Shown: one piece after another, positions 11,469 through 20,255 of the stretch | Position numbering within the stretch: the stretch's first letter is position 1 | Layout: each line of letters opens with the position of its first letter | From: Phalacrocorax aristotelis | Taxonomy: Eukaryota > Chordata > Aves > Suliformes > Phalacrocoracidae | Reading direction: 5' to 3' | Length of the DNA stretch: 64,000 nucleotides | Assembly: GCF_949628215.1 (NCBI RefSeq) | Contig: NC_134310.1 | Span: 10,305,401 to 10,369,400, forward strand | Position numbers and translations under genes: made by a program | The notes under the pieces: model-generated | What the model saw: the letters and a program-made list of their open reading frames with translations, nothing else | What the model was told of the DNA's origin: nothing | Databases searched by the model: none

Positions 11469-11974
11469 CTTATTTGTAGTAGTAGCACTGGATCCTGGGA
11501 CCACAGGCATGTTTGTCACTTGCACTAATAAGTAGTTACTGTCTATGAGAGGCCAAGCACCTTCCACTTTGCATGGCTGGAAGTGATCCTTAAAAGTTCT
11601 CAAATGTGGATCACCAAACAAGCCACAAAATAGATAAGTAGAAGTCTGTTCCTCTCCCCGATGTTCTCTGGTTCCTGTGTGGACACTGTAATTGCAGGAA
11701 TCATGGGTCACTTCAGGGTTGGTAGAAGATGAGTGTCCATCCTTGGAACAGTTTTTCTGGCTCATGAGGTCACTAATTCCAAGCACTACAGAATGGTAGA
11801 CTAGATTTCCATGGCATATTTTGGAATTGTGATAGGTACAAGCAGCATATGCCCACAGGGCCCTGCAAAACTCCAAATCAAAGACATCAATAGCAGAGTT
11901 TAGATATGAAGTTAAGGACATAAAGTCTATGGTGCACTTCTGGATTCAACAAGGTGTTTGAAGCTGGCAGTCAG
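11469..11974 (-). pseudogene. RGMB: RGMB (repulsive guidance molecule B) exon with premature stop
   Basis: RGMB is a GPI-anchored BMP co-receptor and neogenin ligand. This 506-bp minus-strand block encodes the N-terminal helical domain and the start of the von Willebrand type D-like domain. Visible motifs are SLTSYLNSA, GNLVYHS, LGISDLMSQ, NCSKDG, TNPEVTHD and FGDPHLRTFKDHF with the conserved GDPH cleavage site. They match RGMB better than RGMA. The acceptor AG (plus-strand 11975-11980) and donor GT (11467-11468) are intact, and the phase is clean (2 nt plus 168 codons). Near the 5' end a TGA stands where the family has an Arg codon just before IQKC, consistent with a CGA-to-TGA transition. 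Many substitutions elsewhere fit relaxed constraint. No other RGMB exon is seen. It is a degenerate paralogue, probably a W gametologue, or an isolated exon. Confidence 0.87.
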
Positions 11975-12116
11975 CTAAGCACAAAACAGAAGGCAGAGGG
12001 AAATCAAGCAAACCTCTTACATTGCAATAGCCCCTTCCACATCCACAATTACGACAGAAAACATTATAAAGACCTTAGAGTGCTCACCCATTGATTCAGG
12101 GACTAAATAGTTAAAC

Positions 12117-12895
12117 GTTACTAATGCAATCTAGTGTAGCTCAACAAATGTTGGGGCCCGGAGCCAAAATTTAGCCAGGATAATGAGGTAGCCTTGGGCT
12201 GTAAGGTAACAGGAACAGCCTGCAGATGACTAAAACTTGTTGCTTTGGGGGAGTCAGAAAAGCTTCAAGGCAAGAAGTGCCTAAACAAAGTTACAACGAG
12301 ATTTGACCTTAAGAAAAGCAGATGTACAGAACCATAAAGATAAGGACACTGCAGAACTACCAAACTCCTGTCTGGAAACCACCCCATGATCCCTGAGGTT
12401 CCACTCAGAAGCACCCAGGACAAACACACAACAGCCTCAGGACTGCCACTGTTGTAAGGGGCCTCAGGCAAGAATGCACTCAAGGACATAATCTTCACAA
12501 GCCTGATGGGGAACGTCCTGGGGGGAGGATGCAAACAACCTAGCAGCAGGTGACAGTCGAAACCAAGACAAAAGGAACTAAGGACATCTCCATCTAGATG
12601 AGAGTCAGAACACCAGTTGAAACCAACACACCTTGCAACACACTGTGACAAGATTACTGGATGGGCCAACTCATGTCCATATGTGGAAGAAGGGACTTAA
12701 AACGCATGGGTAATTAAGATAATTAGTTCCAGGAAATCTAATGCATATGTATATAACTGAGCAATATAAGCTTTGTCCATCATGACTTGCGATGTGCAAG
12801 TTAGGAGGCACGATCCCCCTTGCACCCAGCGCTGCAATAAACATACCTGCTTTATAACTCTCTGTGAGTTGTAGAGTTTGTTTCCGCACCTCACA
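12117..12895 (+). mobile_element. Gammaretrovirus-type LTR, plus orientation, with a trace of polypurine tract
   Basis: A TATATAA box lies near 12750 and an AATAAA-type signal near 12836. The end is CACCTCACA at 12895. Alignment to the minus-strand LTR at 12966-13495 places the 5' end near 12117 (GTTACTAATGCA, initial TG mutated to CG). The short match extends upstream into a polypurine-like stretch, so this is a 3' LTR remnant. U3 is shared with the neighbouring LTR, but R-U5 differs. Confidence 0.72.
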
Positions 12896-12965
12896 TTAAG
12901 GAGAACATTCTGTAAGAGAGAAAGATGGGGTGGGGGGGTGGGGGCACGCAGCAGCAAACAGGTGG

Positions 12966-13495
12966 TGTCACTGAAATCAGGAATGAACCTTATAACACCA
13001 ATGTAGTGTTAAAAGGGAGGCATTCTTTATTTACGGCGCCGGATGCACGGGGGATCGCTCCTCCTAACGTGCGTAGGGATAAAATATATACATATTCATC
13101 ATACGCAGATGTCATTTGCGCATACCTGTTGGTGTCTCCGGGTGGTCGTCAGGGGTCTCTGGATGAAGGATATACTCTTCCTCACTGTGTCCGCTAGTTA
13201 ACCCTTGCTTTCACGCAAACTCAGTTCTGAGATTACGTATGTACTAGCCTTGAGAACTGCCTAAAGAACTGCAGTTCTTTATCTTTATAGCTCTGTACAT
13301 CGGCTTTTCTTAAGGTCAAATGTCATCGTAACTTTGTTTAGGCATTTCTTATCTTGAGGCCTTTCTGACTCCCCCAAAGCAACAAGTTTTAGTCATCGTG
13401 CAGGCTGTTCCTGTTTCGGCTACCTCATTATCTTGGCTAAGTTTTGGCTCTGGGCCCCAGTATTTGTCAAGCTACACTGGACTGCATTAGTAACA
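12966..13495 (-). mobile_element. 3' LTR of minus-strand provirus B
   Basis: Read on the minus strand it begins TGTTACTAATGCAG at 13495, after a polypurine-like GGAGTAAATGGTTGGG. It ends with an AATAAAG-containing R region and GTGACA at 12966. It lies tail-to-tail with the LTR at 12117-12895, with a 70-bp spacer containing a poly-G-rich stretch. Provirus B (env-TM, integrase, RNase H) lies on its internal side. Confidence 0.78.
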
Positions 13496-13525
13496 CCCAA
13501 CCATTTACTCCCTGAATTATTGCTA

Positions 13526-13628
13526 CCTAAAAAATGAGGCTTTAATCCTTAAAACAGAGGTTTGGACCCTAAAAGCGAGGGTTTGGGATCTAAAAATTAG
13601 GCTTTGAGCCTTAAAAGAGGGGTTCTGA
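13526..13628 (-). repeat. Five tandem units of about 20-21 bp
   Basis: Five imperfect units follow one another with the core 'cctaaaa...gaggttttg(a/g)'. They lie just internal to the polypurine tract of provirus B, between env-TM and the 3' LTR. No coding frame crosses them. Confidence 0.7.
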
Positions 13629-13986
13629 CAGAAATACATTGTCTATTGTTTCGTTCGCATTAATGATTAACTAATGACTAAAATACAGATCAAAGAATAT
13701 ACTAATTTGTATACTCCATGTCTCCAGACTTGATGTCCAGTTGGACAGGGCTATCCAAGGAGTATAGCGACATCCATGGTTGGTTAATTTCATCACCCTG
13801 GTTACATTTCCCCCCTTTGAAAGTTTTGAGATTATTTTTCTCAACACTTTCACTACAAACTAGTACTCAATATCCTACCACTAGTTACCCTATAATATCA
13901 ATGCCTGTTAACCTCTATGTGATAGGGATTTCCCTATCAAAATTCTCTGGACCATATTTTCCATTTGCCAGTGCAAGAGTGACCTT

Positions 13987-14421
13987 TCAATTCATCGCCA
14001 TCTCTTTTGCTAGAACCTTCTTTAGACAAGAATAGACAAGGAGGATTATCAGAACCACGACCAGCAAGAGCAACACCATGCTTATTATAGATATTACCCA
14101 GGAGCTGAGATTCCGTCCCAGTCCATTAAATATCTTACCAATCAAATTTTCCTGCATATCCTGTTGAATTTTGTGAGCGTCTTTTTCTACTTGTCCTAAC
14201 AGACTCAAATCATGTTCGACACCCTGAGTTACATTCGGGATATGTATGCAGCAATGGTCTATTTTATCCTTCAGATATCTACAGACTCCATGCTCTTTTA
14301 GCAAGAGCATATCTAAGGCTATCCTATCCTGCAATGTCATTTTATAGAAATAATCACCCTTTTTTTGATCCTCTGCACTTATCTCCTCTTTTCCTATCGA
14401 GAAGTTTCCACACCAAAACAA
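13987..14421 (-). pseudogene. env: Env transmembrane-subunit remnant of provirus B
   Basis: The 144-codon frame shows an ectodomain helix with LQDRIALDMLLLKEHGVC, which aligns with the immunosuppressive-type region of gammaretroviral TM. A cysteine group follows in which the first Cys and the CC pair are separated by nine residues, not the six of the usual CX6CC. After a further helix comes one strong membrane span (ISMVLLLLVVVLIILLV) and a short tail. The surface subunit is missing, because integrase ends only about 100 bp upstream. This is Env-like by position and motif, and non-functional as it stands. Confidence 0.7.
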
Positions 14422-14516
14422 ACACCCATTTACAGAAAAACTTATACATATTTTAAAGTCAATTTAGCAGTCTCAGGGTCTCTATTGATGATTTTCCATG
14501 ATGGTGCTTTCTTCAC

Positions 14517-15295
14517 TCAAGTGTAGTGTATCCATGGTTGCACTCCTTCTACTCTGATTGCAGTGTAGGTTGTTAACAGTACCTGTAAAGCTCCTTTCCA
14601 CTTCTCCTGCAGTGGTTCAGAGTTCCAGGTCTTTATGTACACAAAATCACCTGGCTGATACTGATGTATAGGCATATCCAAGGCAAGTGATCTAGCCAAC
14701 ACAATATATCTCTGGAGAGCTCCAAGAGTTTTTCCTAAAGAAGCCAAATACACTTTTAAATCTGTTTCCCCTGCTACCTTCATATCCCCTGGGATGAGAG
14801 GAATTTGATAAGGTTTGCCATACAAAATCTCATATGGGCTTACACCATCTTTAGATCTTGGTTGAATTCTAATTCTCAAGAGAGCCAATGGCAAGGTCTG
14901 TGGCCATTTTAAAGACACTTCTTGACAGATCTTACTTATTTGCCTCTTTAGTGCTTGGTTCATCCTCTCAATTTTCCCACTTGATTGTGGTCTCCAGGGG
15001 GTATGTAGGTCCCATTTTATACCCAAAATTTTACTAATTTGTTGAACAACATCTGCCACAAAATGTGGTCCCCTATCAGAGGACATTCCCATTGGCACCC
15101 CAAATCTTGGTATTATTTCCTTCAGCACTATTTTAACTACTTCTCTAGCTTTGTTGGTGTGGCAAGGGAAAGCTTCTGTCCATCCAGAAAATGTATCAAT
15201 CAGCACTAACAAATACCTATATCCATTTTGTCTGGGTAACTCAGAAAAATCAATTTGCCAATAATCTCCGGGAGAATTTCCTTGTTTCGATAATC
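14517..15295 (-). pseudogene. pol: Integrase core and C-terminal domain, provirus B
   Basis: The frame at 14517-15212 holds a retroviral integrase core with DTFSGW, SDRGPHF and SGKIERMN. The second Asp and the catalytic Glu are present. The gammaretroviral C-terminal domain follows with [12 protein letters not shown]. The upstream join to the zinc-binding region at 15296 needs a frame change. The frame ends at 14517 close to the env remnant, as in gammaretroviruses. Confidence 0.85.
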
Positions 15296-16201
15296 CTAAA
15301 GGTGGTTTCTTTTTTGGTTCAGGGGTTTATTTTTAAGACAGATTGGACACTTAGCCACTATGGATTTAACTAGTCCAGTCATCCCTACACACACTACCGA
15401 GGTTTTTAAACTCAAAGCCGTAGCATCTATGCACCAATGTATTTGCTCATGTTTTTCTTTTGCAAGTTCTGTCATAATTTGCGGGGTCACTATTACCTGT
15501 TTTTCTGGTGTTACCCACCATCTTTCTGCATTTTGTGATGATTCTAATTGCTCATCCAATTTATTGTACCTCGGTTTCAAGTTCGGAATTTTTATCTGTT
15601 TTACTGGTACTAGTGCAAGGATACCTTGTTCTGCAGCCTCCTTTGCAGCTTTAGCTGCCAATCGATTACCTATGTTTACAGCCGTCTGACCAAATTGATG
15701 AGCTTTGCAATGTATTACCGCCACTTCTTTTGGTTTCTGCACATCTTCCAGAAGTTGGAGAATTTCTTCTTTATGCTTTATCGATGATCCTTGGACTGAT
15801 AGCAGTCCTTTTTCCTTCCAAATAGCTCCATGAGCATGGATCACACCAAATGCATATTTGGAATCAGTCCAGATATTTACCCTTTGTCCTTCTGCCATTC
15901 GCAGAGCCTGCTGCAATGCCACCAATACTGCTTTCTGTGCTGAGGTGGGTGCAAGCAGCATCTCTGACTCCATTACCTTAGTGGAGGTAACGACAGCATA
16001 TCCGGCCATTTGATTCCCTTCTTGCACAAAGCTGCTTCCATCTGTAAACAATTCCAGATCAGGATTTTCCAGAGGTTCATCTCTCAGGTCCGGTCTGCTG
16101 GAATAGACTTGTCCAATAGTTAGCAGGCAATCATGTTCTAAATTTCCCATAGGATTTTCTGCTGACAGGAACATTGCTGGATTAACAAACGAACAGAGCA
16201 C
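15296..16201 (-). pseudogene. pol: RNase H and integrase zinc-binding region, provirus B
   Basis: A 301-codon open frame. RNase H carries LELFTDGSSF, an EXLVALQQAL-type helix in which the usual acidic residue is altered, WTDSKYAFGVIHAHG and HCKAHQFG. The linker follows, then the integrase N-terminal zinc region ending in CPICLKNKP. The first His of the HHCC set is hard to see (HWCIDAT...). It aligns with the RNase H pieces of proviruses A and D. Confidence 0.82.
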
Positions 16202-16249
16202 GAACTAGCATCTGTCCGCTTTGTAAGCATTGTTGTTTGCCAAAAGGAC

Positions 16250-16555
16250 TGTCGTGGTTCAGCCCCAGTCAGCAACTAAACACCACGCAGCTGCTCGCTC
16301 ACCCCCCACCCCCCCACCCCTGTGGGATGGGAGACAGAATCGGAAGAGCAAAAGCAACAAAAAAAGAAAACTTGTGGGTTGAGATAAGAACAGTTTAATA
16401 ATTAAAATAAAATAATAATAATAATGATAATATAATAAAAAGGAAAAGGAAAAAAAGGAAAAAATCCAGAAACACAAACAATACAACCGCTCACCACCCG
16501 CCGACCGACGCTGCCGGTCCCCGAGCCGCGATTGCTGCCTCCCTCCCCCGGCCTT
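16250..16555 (-). mobile_element. ERV-L-type LTR fragment, minus orientation
   Basis: The plus strand starts TGTCGTGGTTCAGCC, the complement of an LTR 3' end. It continues through an A/T-rich stretch of ATAATA repeats and stops near 16555 in a block shared with the LTR at 24682-25272. The 5' half of the LTR is missing. Confidence 0.8.
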
Positions 16556-17784
16556 TTTTCCTTCGGTGGAAGGCAGGAACACTATCTTATTAATTGCCTA
16601 GACTTTAGTTGTATCCGTTGCGGGGCAGGTACATCCTTACCTGACTTGCCCTGGGTTAGGTTTTATTGTTGTCGGTATAATCAGGCTGTGTTCCTTGGTT
16701 AAGAAAATAAGCGGACAAAGTAGTGGAATGCTAAAGAAGAGCCCTTTAGTCTGCATTTTAGCCCGTTGGAAGGACATAGGAGGACCGCCAGGTGGCGGTA
16801 TGGATAAGAAAGCTTTAATAAAGTATTGTAATCAATGGTGGCCCTTGTATAAATTAGACGATGGAGAGAAATGGCCCTTTAACGGAACACTGAATTATAA
16901 TACCTTATTGCAATTGCTGTTGGTTTTGAGGAGAGAGGGGAAGTGGGATGAGGTCTCGTACGTGGACATGTTCTTTACCCTCCAAAGTCACCCCGAGTAC
17001 TAAACCAACTGTGGACTGACAGTCCCGCAGGACCCAATGGTGTTAGCTTTAGAGAAGGAGAATAAGAAAGAAGGGAAAGGAAAGTTGAAGAGATGTTGCT
17101 CAGCATGTAGCATAGGGCAGAGATGTGTGAAGCCAGGGAAGGTAAGAGATCCTGAAACAGGGGATCTACCAGAATATTATAAACCACCAGAAAGAGGCTG
17201 GACCCAGCTAAGGGCACAACAAGAGGAGAGTGAGGGTTCCAGTCCTGGAACCCCTCCAGGGAGTCCAGTATCCTCTCATACCCGGAGTAAGAAGGAACAA
17301 GTAGTATTGCAGGCGCCCCTAAGGCAAGCAGTAGGACCGGGGGAGATCCTATCCTGACACAAGTTCCCTTTTCCTCATTTGATCTCAAAACATGGAAAAA
17401 TATGGTGAAAAGTTACCGAAGTGACCCTGTGGGGGTAACCAGGCATTTCCAGTTCCTGGTAAAACAGCATAATCCTGATTGGAGTGATATTCAGTCATTA
17501 TTAGACCATATGACAGAAACTGAAAAGCAGCTAATCTTAAAAACGGCCCAAGATCTGGCTAATGATCATCTTGAGGGTACAGGAGGGGACATAAAAGAAC
17601 ACTTTCCCTTACAAAATCCACACTGGAACCCTAATAGAGGGGCCCACATGAGGTTATTGAATGAATACAGGGACTGGATCATAAAGGGAATGGAGCGGGC
17701 CATCCCTGAAACAATCAATTGGTCAGCCTTATATACCGTTCGGCAAGGCCCAAAGGAAATCCCCTCGGAATTTTTAGATAGATT
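16556..17784 (+). pseudogene. gag: Gammaretrovirus-like provirus C: leader and gag, 5' part
   Basis: The leader leads into a matrix-like frame at 16695-17003 with GQSSGMLKKSP, EGKWDEVSYVD and CNQWWPL, cut by TAA at 17001. No ATG stands where the gag start is expected. A proline-rich segment (17037-17357) and a capsid segment (17402-17789) with FDLKTWKNMV and RLLNEYRDWI follow in other frames. It is interrupted at 17789 by the ERV-L insertion and resumes at 24327. It is related to provirus A gag but belongs to a different copy. Confidence 0.83.
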
Positions 17785-17789
17785 ACGGG
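17785..17789 (+). repeat. 5-bp target-site duplication ACGGG (left)
   Basis: ACGGG lies directly before the 5' LTR at 17790 and again directly after the 3' LTR at 24322-24326. A 5-bp duplication is usual for ERV-L integration. Confidence 0.95.
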
Positions 17790-18293
17790 TGTGCTGGTTT
17801 TGGCTGAGAAGGGGTTAATTCTCCTCACTGTGGGGGTCAGCTACCTTTCCAGCTTCCCGCGCTCTGCCGCGTGGCGTGGCAGGGGGGGGCTGGGAGGGGC
17901 AGGGCCATGGTGGGGGCGGCTGACCCCGACTGGCCAATGGCAGGTTCATTCCATACCATGTGACACCATGACCAGTATATTGAGGGGGGGCAGTGGCAGC
18001 GCGCAGGCGGCGCGGCGTCGGGTCGGCGGGCGGCGAGCGGCTGCGGCGCGTGCGGTTTGTTCCGGCGGTTCGTTCCCCCTCTCCCCTCCCCTCCCTTCCC
18101 CCCTCCCCCGGGGCTTTGCGCCTCTCATTGTTCTCCTTCACATTGCATTTCTACTGTTGTTTCTTTTAATTTTCATTATTAAACTGTTCTTATCCCAACC
18201 CACGAGCGTTACCCTTCTGATTCTCTCCCCCATCTACCGGTGGGGGAGTGAGCGAGCGACTGTGTGGGGCTGAGCTGCCGCTAAACCACGACA
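17790..18293 (+). mobile_element. 5' LTR of ERVL-1
   Basis: 504 bp, TGTGCTGG to ACCACGACA. It contains a CCAAT-like GGCCAATGGCAG, a TATA-like GTATATTGAG near 17976, a very GC-rich U3/R stretch with G- and C-runs, and ATTAAA near 18178 as a likely polyadenylation signal. It is identical by eye to the 3' LTR at 23818-24321. Confidence 0.95.
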
Positions 18294-18300
18294 GTCTTTT

Positions 18301-18318
18301 TGGCGCCCAACGTGGGGC
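18301..18318 (+). other. Primer-binding site, tRNA-Lys1,2 type
   Basis: TGGCGCCCAACGTGGGGC begins seven bases after the 5' LTR. It is the 18-mer complementary to the 3' end of tRNA-Lys1,2, the primer class known from spumaviruses and several betaretroviruses and lentiviruses. The copy at 43742 matches; the one at 25281 has a single G-to-A change. Confidence 0.88.
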
Positions 18319-18358
18319 ACGAGGGTTGGAGATAACAACAGCTGCTGGTCACAGCACC

Positions 18359-20227
18359 ATGTTGTCCTTTTTGCAGTGGGTGTTAAAAATCGGTGTTGGT
18401 TGTTTGAGTCTGCTGTGTTCTGCTGTGATTAGTAATGTTTTGCCTACGAGATTTGTTATACAAACACTCGTTTTCAGCTTTACCTGGTATTTGGGGTTTT
18501 TGCTGAAACCGTTACTGTACTTCGGATACCACCTTGTTGAGGCAATTAGCAATTATACCTCCTCCTCTGAGAGATTTTATATGGAGGAAATACAGAATAA
18601 TACCTTTGCAACTTTGTTCTATGATGTCTGTGCCTTTGTTACAACAACGTTTTTGTATCTTGAACATCCTTGGGTGGTTAAGGTGCAGTCATTGTTAGTT
18701 TTTGGGCATGTTGTTTTGGTTTTGACTAAGCAACTTAAGAATATCACCCAGAAATCTGCCCCGAGGCTTGATAGTTACGAGTGGCAGGGCATGTGGGATA
18801 GCATGGGCAAATACCTAGGGCAGTGGGCACCCCCAGTGTTTTGGAGTTTCACCCCCGAGCAAGTGCAGAATCCTAAAAAACTAGTAGAATATTTGGAAAA
18901 AGTATGTTGTTACGCTGGGAACTCCAGAGAGACACAGATAACTGCAACGTGCTGGGGTCTGGCCCATGCATACCGAGCCCTGCTCAACAGTATTCAGTGC
19001 CCCCAGGGGGAAGAGAATGTCTCTGGATTGAAATGCAAAGTGACTGGCACTGTAGACAATCCAGCCCTGACAACAGGCACTGCAGCCACTCAAACCCCCA
19101 CAACAAGTACCGGAGCTAGCTCAGAAAATAAACCCGTACCAGTATCAGTTGCCCCCATACATAAGACGAAATATTGGAAGCGGACATCAACTCGTTTAGA
19201 ACGGGATGATGAAGAACCAGGGCCATCGCGGGGAGAGGAGGGAGAAGTAATAAATGAAATAGAGACCACCCGATCCCTGTCCTTAAGCGAGTTGCGAGAT
19301 ATGCGAAAAGATTATAGCCGTCGTTCAGGTGAGCACATTGCCACCTGGCTGCTCCGATGCTGGGATAATGGGGCCAGTAGCCTGGAACTAGAGGGAAAAG
19401 AAGCCAAACAATTGGGATCCCTTTCTGGGGAAGGGGGCGTTGACAAAGCAATTGGAAAAAAACCACAAGCCCTCAGCCTCTGGAGGCGACTCCTGTCTGG
19501 AGTGAAGGAAAGGTATCCCTTTAAAGAAGATGTTACATATCGCCCAGGAAAATGGACAACTATGGAGAAAGGCATCCAGTATCTCAGGGAATTAGCTGTG
19601 TTTGAGGTGATTTATGGTGACCTGGATGATCAACGGTCATCCAAAGATCCAGATGAAGCCGAGTGCACACGACCCATGTGGCGGAAGTTTGTACGGAGCG
19701 CACCATCTTCGCATGCAAACTCATTGGCAGTGATGTCCTGGAAAGATGACGAGACACCAACGGTGGCAGAGGTGATAGATAGGCTCCGGGATTATGACAC
19801 AAATATCTCTTCCTCGCTTGTCTCTGCTGTGGAGAAACTATCCCAAGAGGTCCAGCAACTCAAAGAAGATCTGTCCTACTCCCCACCTCGACAGAGCAGT
19901 GTCTCAGCTGTTAGGAATAAGCGTCCTTTGGCTCAAAGAAGGGGATACACACCACGGGCCACCCTATGGTTCTACCTGCGTGACCACGGAGAGGACATGA
20001 TGAGGTGGGATGGCAAGCCTACTTCGACCCTACAGGCACGAGTACATGAACTGCAAGGAAGAACAGTCACTCAGGGAGGCTCTTCCAGGAAAGCTGCTGC
20101 TCCAGTTTCCAGCGAGCAAGTCCCCAGACAGAGGAGTAGAAGCGCAGATTTTATTTCTAAGTGTAATAGAGGGACTCCTGATTCACATTTACAGGAAGTG
20201 AGTTGTGACTGCCATGATCAGGACTAG
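18359..20227 (+). CDS. gag: ERV-L Gag of ERVL-1 (622 aa) with hydrophobic N-terminus
   Basis: I chose the ATG at 18359 because it follows the primer site and is conserved in the other copies; an upstream in-frame start at 18248 lies inside the LTR. Residues 1-125 are unusual for Gag. There are hydrophobic segments at about 2-28, 31-58 and 105-123, with potential N-glycosylation sites near 65, 80 and 128. A Thr/Ser-rich linker and an acidic patch with [12 protein letters not shown] follow. Next come a capsid-like domain (about 315-470) and a coiled-coil-like segment with [15 protein letters not shown] near 530. No CCHC zinc knuckle is present; the C-terminus has only scattered Cys residues. 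It ends at TAG (20225-20227), in frame with pol. It should form the virus-like core, with the membrane-like N-terminus perhaps directing assembly. Confidence 0.9.
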   Translation: MLSFLQWVLKIGVGCLSLLCSAVISNVLPTRFVIQTLVFSFTWYLGFLLKPLLYFGYHLVEAISNYTSSSERFYMEEIQNNTFATLFYDVCAFVTTTFLYLEHPWVVKVQSLLVFGHVVLVLTKQLKNITQKSAPRLDSYEWQGMWDSMGKYLGQWAPPVFWSFTPEQVQNPKKLVEYLEKVCCYAGNSRETQITATCWGLAHAYRALLNSIQCPQGEENVSGLKCKVTGTVDNPALTTGTAATQTPTTSTGASSENKPVPVSVAPIHKTKYWKRTSTRLERDDEEPGPSRGEEGEVINEIETTRSLSLSELRDMRKDYSRRSGEHIATWLLRCWDNGASSLELEGKEAKQLGSLSGEGGVDKAIGKKPQALSLWRRLLSGVKERYPFKEDVTYRPGKWTTMEKGIQYLRELAVFEVIYGDLDDQRSSKDPDEAECTRPMWRKFVRSAPSSHANSLAVMSWKDDETPTVAEVIDRLRDYDTNISSSLVSAVEKLSQEVQQLKEDLSYSPPRQSSVSAVRNKRPLAQRRGYTPRATLWFYLRDHGEDMMRWDGKPTSTLQARVHELQGRTVTQGGSSRKAAAPVSSEQVPRQRSRSADFISKCNRGTPDSHLQEVSCDCHDQD

Positions 20228-20255
20228 AGGGGCCCTGCCTCCAGCCGGGTGGAGG
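20225..20255 (+). promoter_or_regulatory. gag-pol amber codon with downstream stem-loop (candidate readthrough signal)
   Basis: TAG at 20225-20227 ends gag, and the pol frame continues in the same phase without another stop. Ten nucleotides later CCTCCA (20238-20243) can pair with TGGAGG (20250-20255) across a 6-nt loop. Gammaretroviruses use this layout (in-frame amber plus nearby structure) to make Gag-Pol by stop-codon suppression. Function here is inferred. Confidence 0.65.

Larger units (their letters stand above)
13496..16249 (-). mobile_element. Gammaretrovirus-like provirus B (RNase H, integrase, Env TM), minus strand
   Basis: On the minus strand the order is RNase H, integrase, a much shortened env and the 3' LTR. 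The 5' half (LTR, gag, protease, most of RT) is missing. The block is cut at 16249 by an ERV-L-type LTR fragment. RNase H and integrase remain open over long stretches, so this copy is less decayed than provirus A. Confidence 0.85.

Noticed and set aside
11409-11921. A 170-codon intact minus-strand gene starting at an internal Met
   Set aside because: The Met is a substituted codon inside an RGMB exon. The frame runs past the splice donor into intron, and a stop precedes it in the exon.
17815-18141. 108-codon minus-strand frame repeated in the LTRs of ERVL-1
   Set aside because: It appears in both LTRs because the LTRs are identical. Its Arg/Pro composition reflects GC-rich U3, and no homologous protein is recognised.
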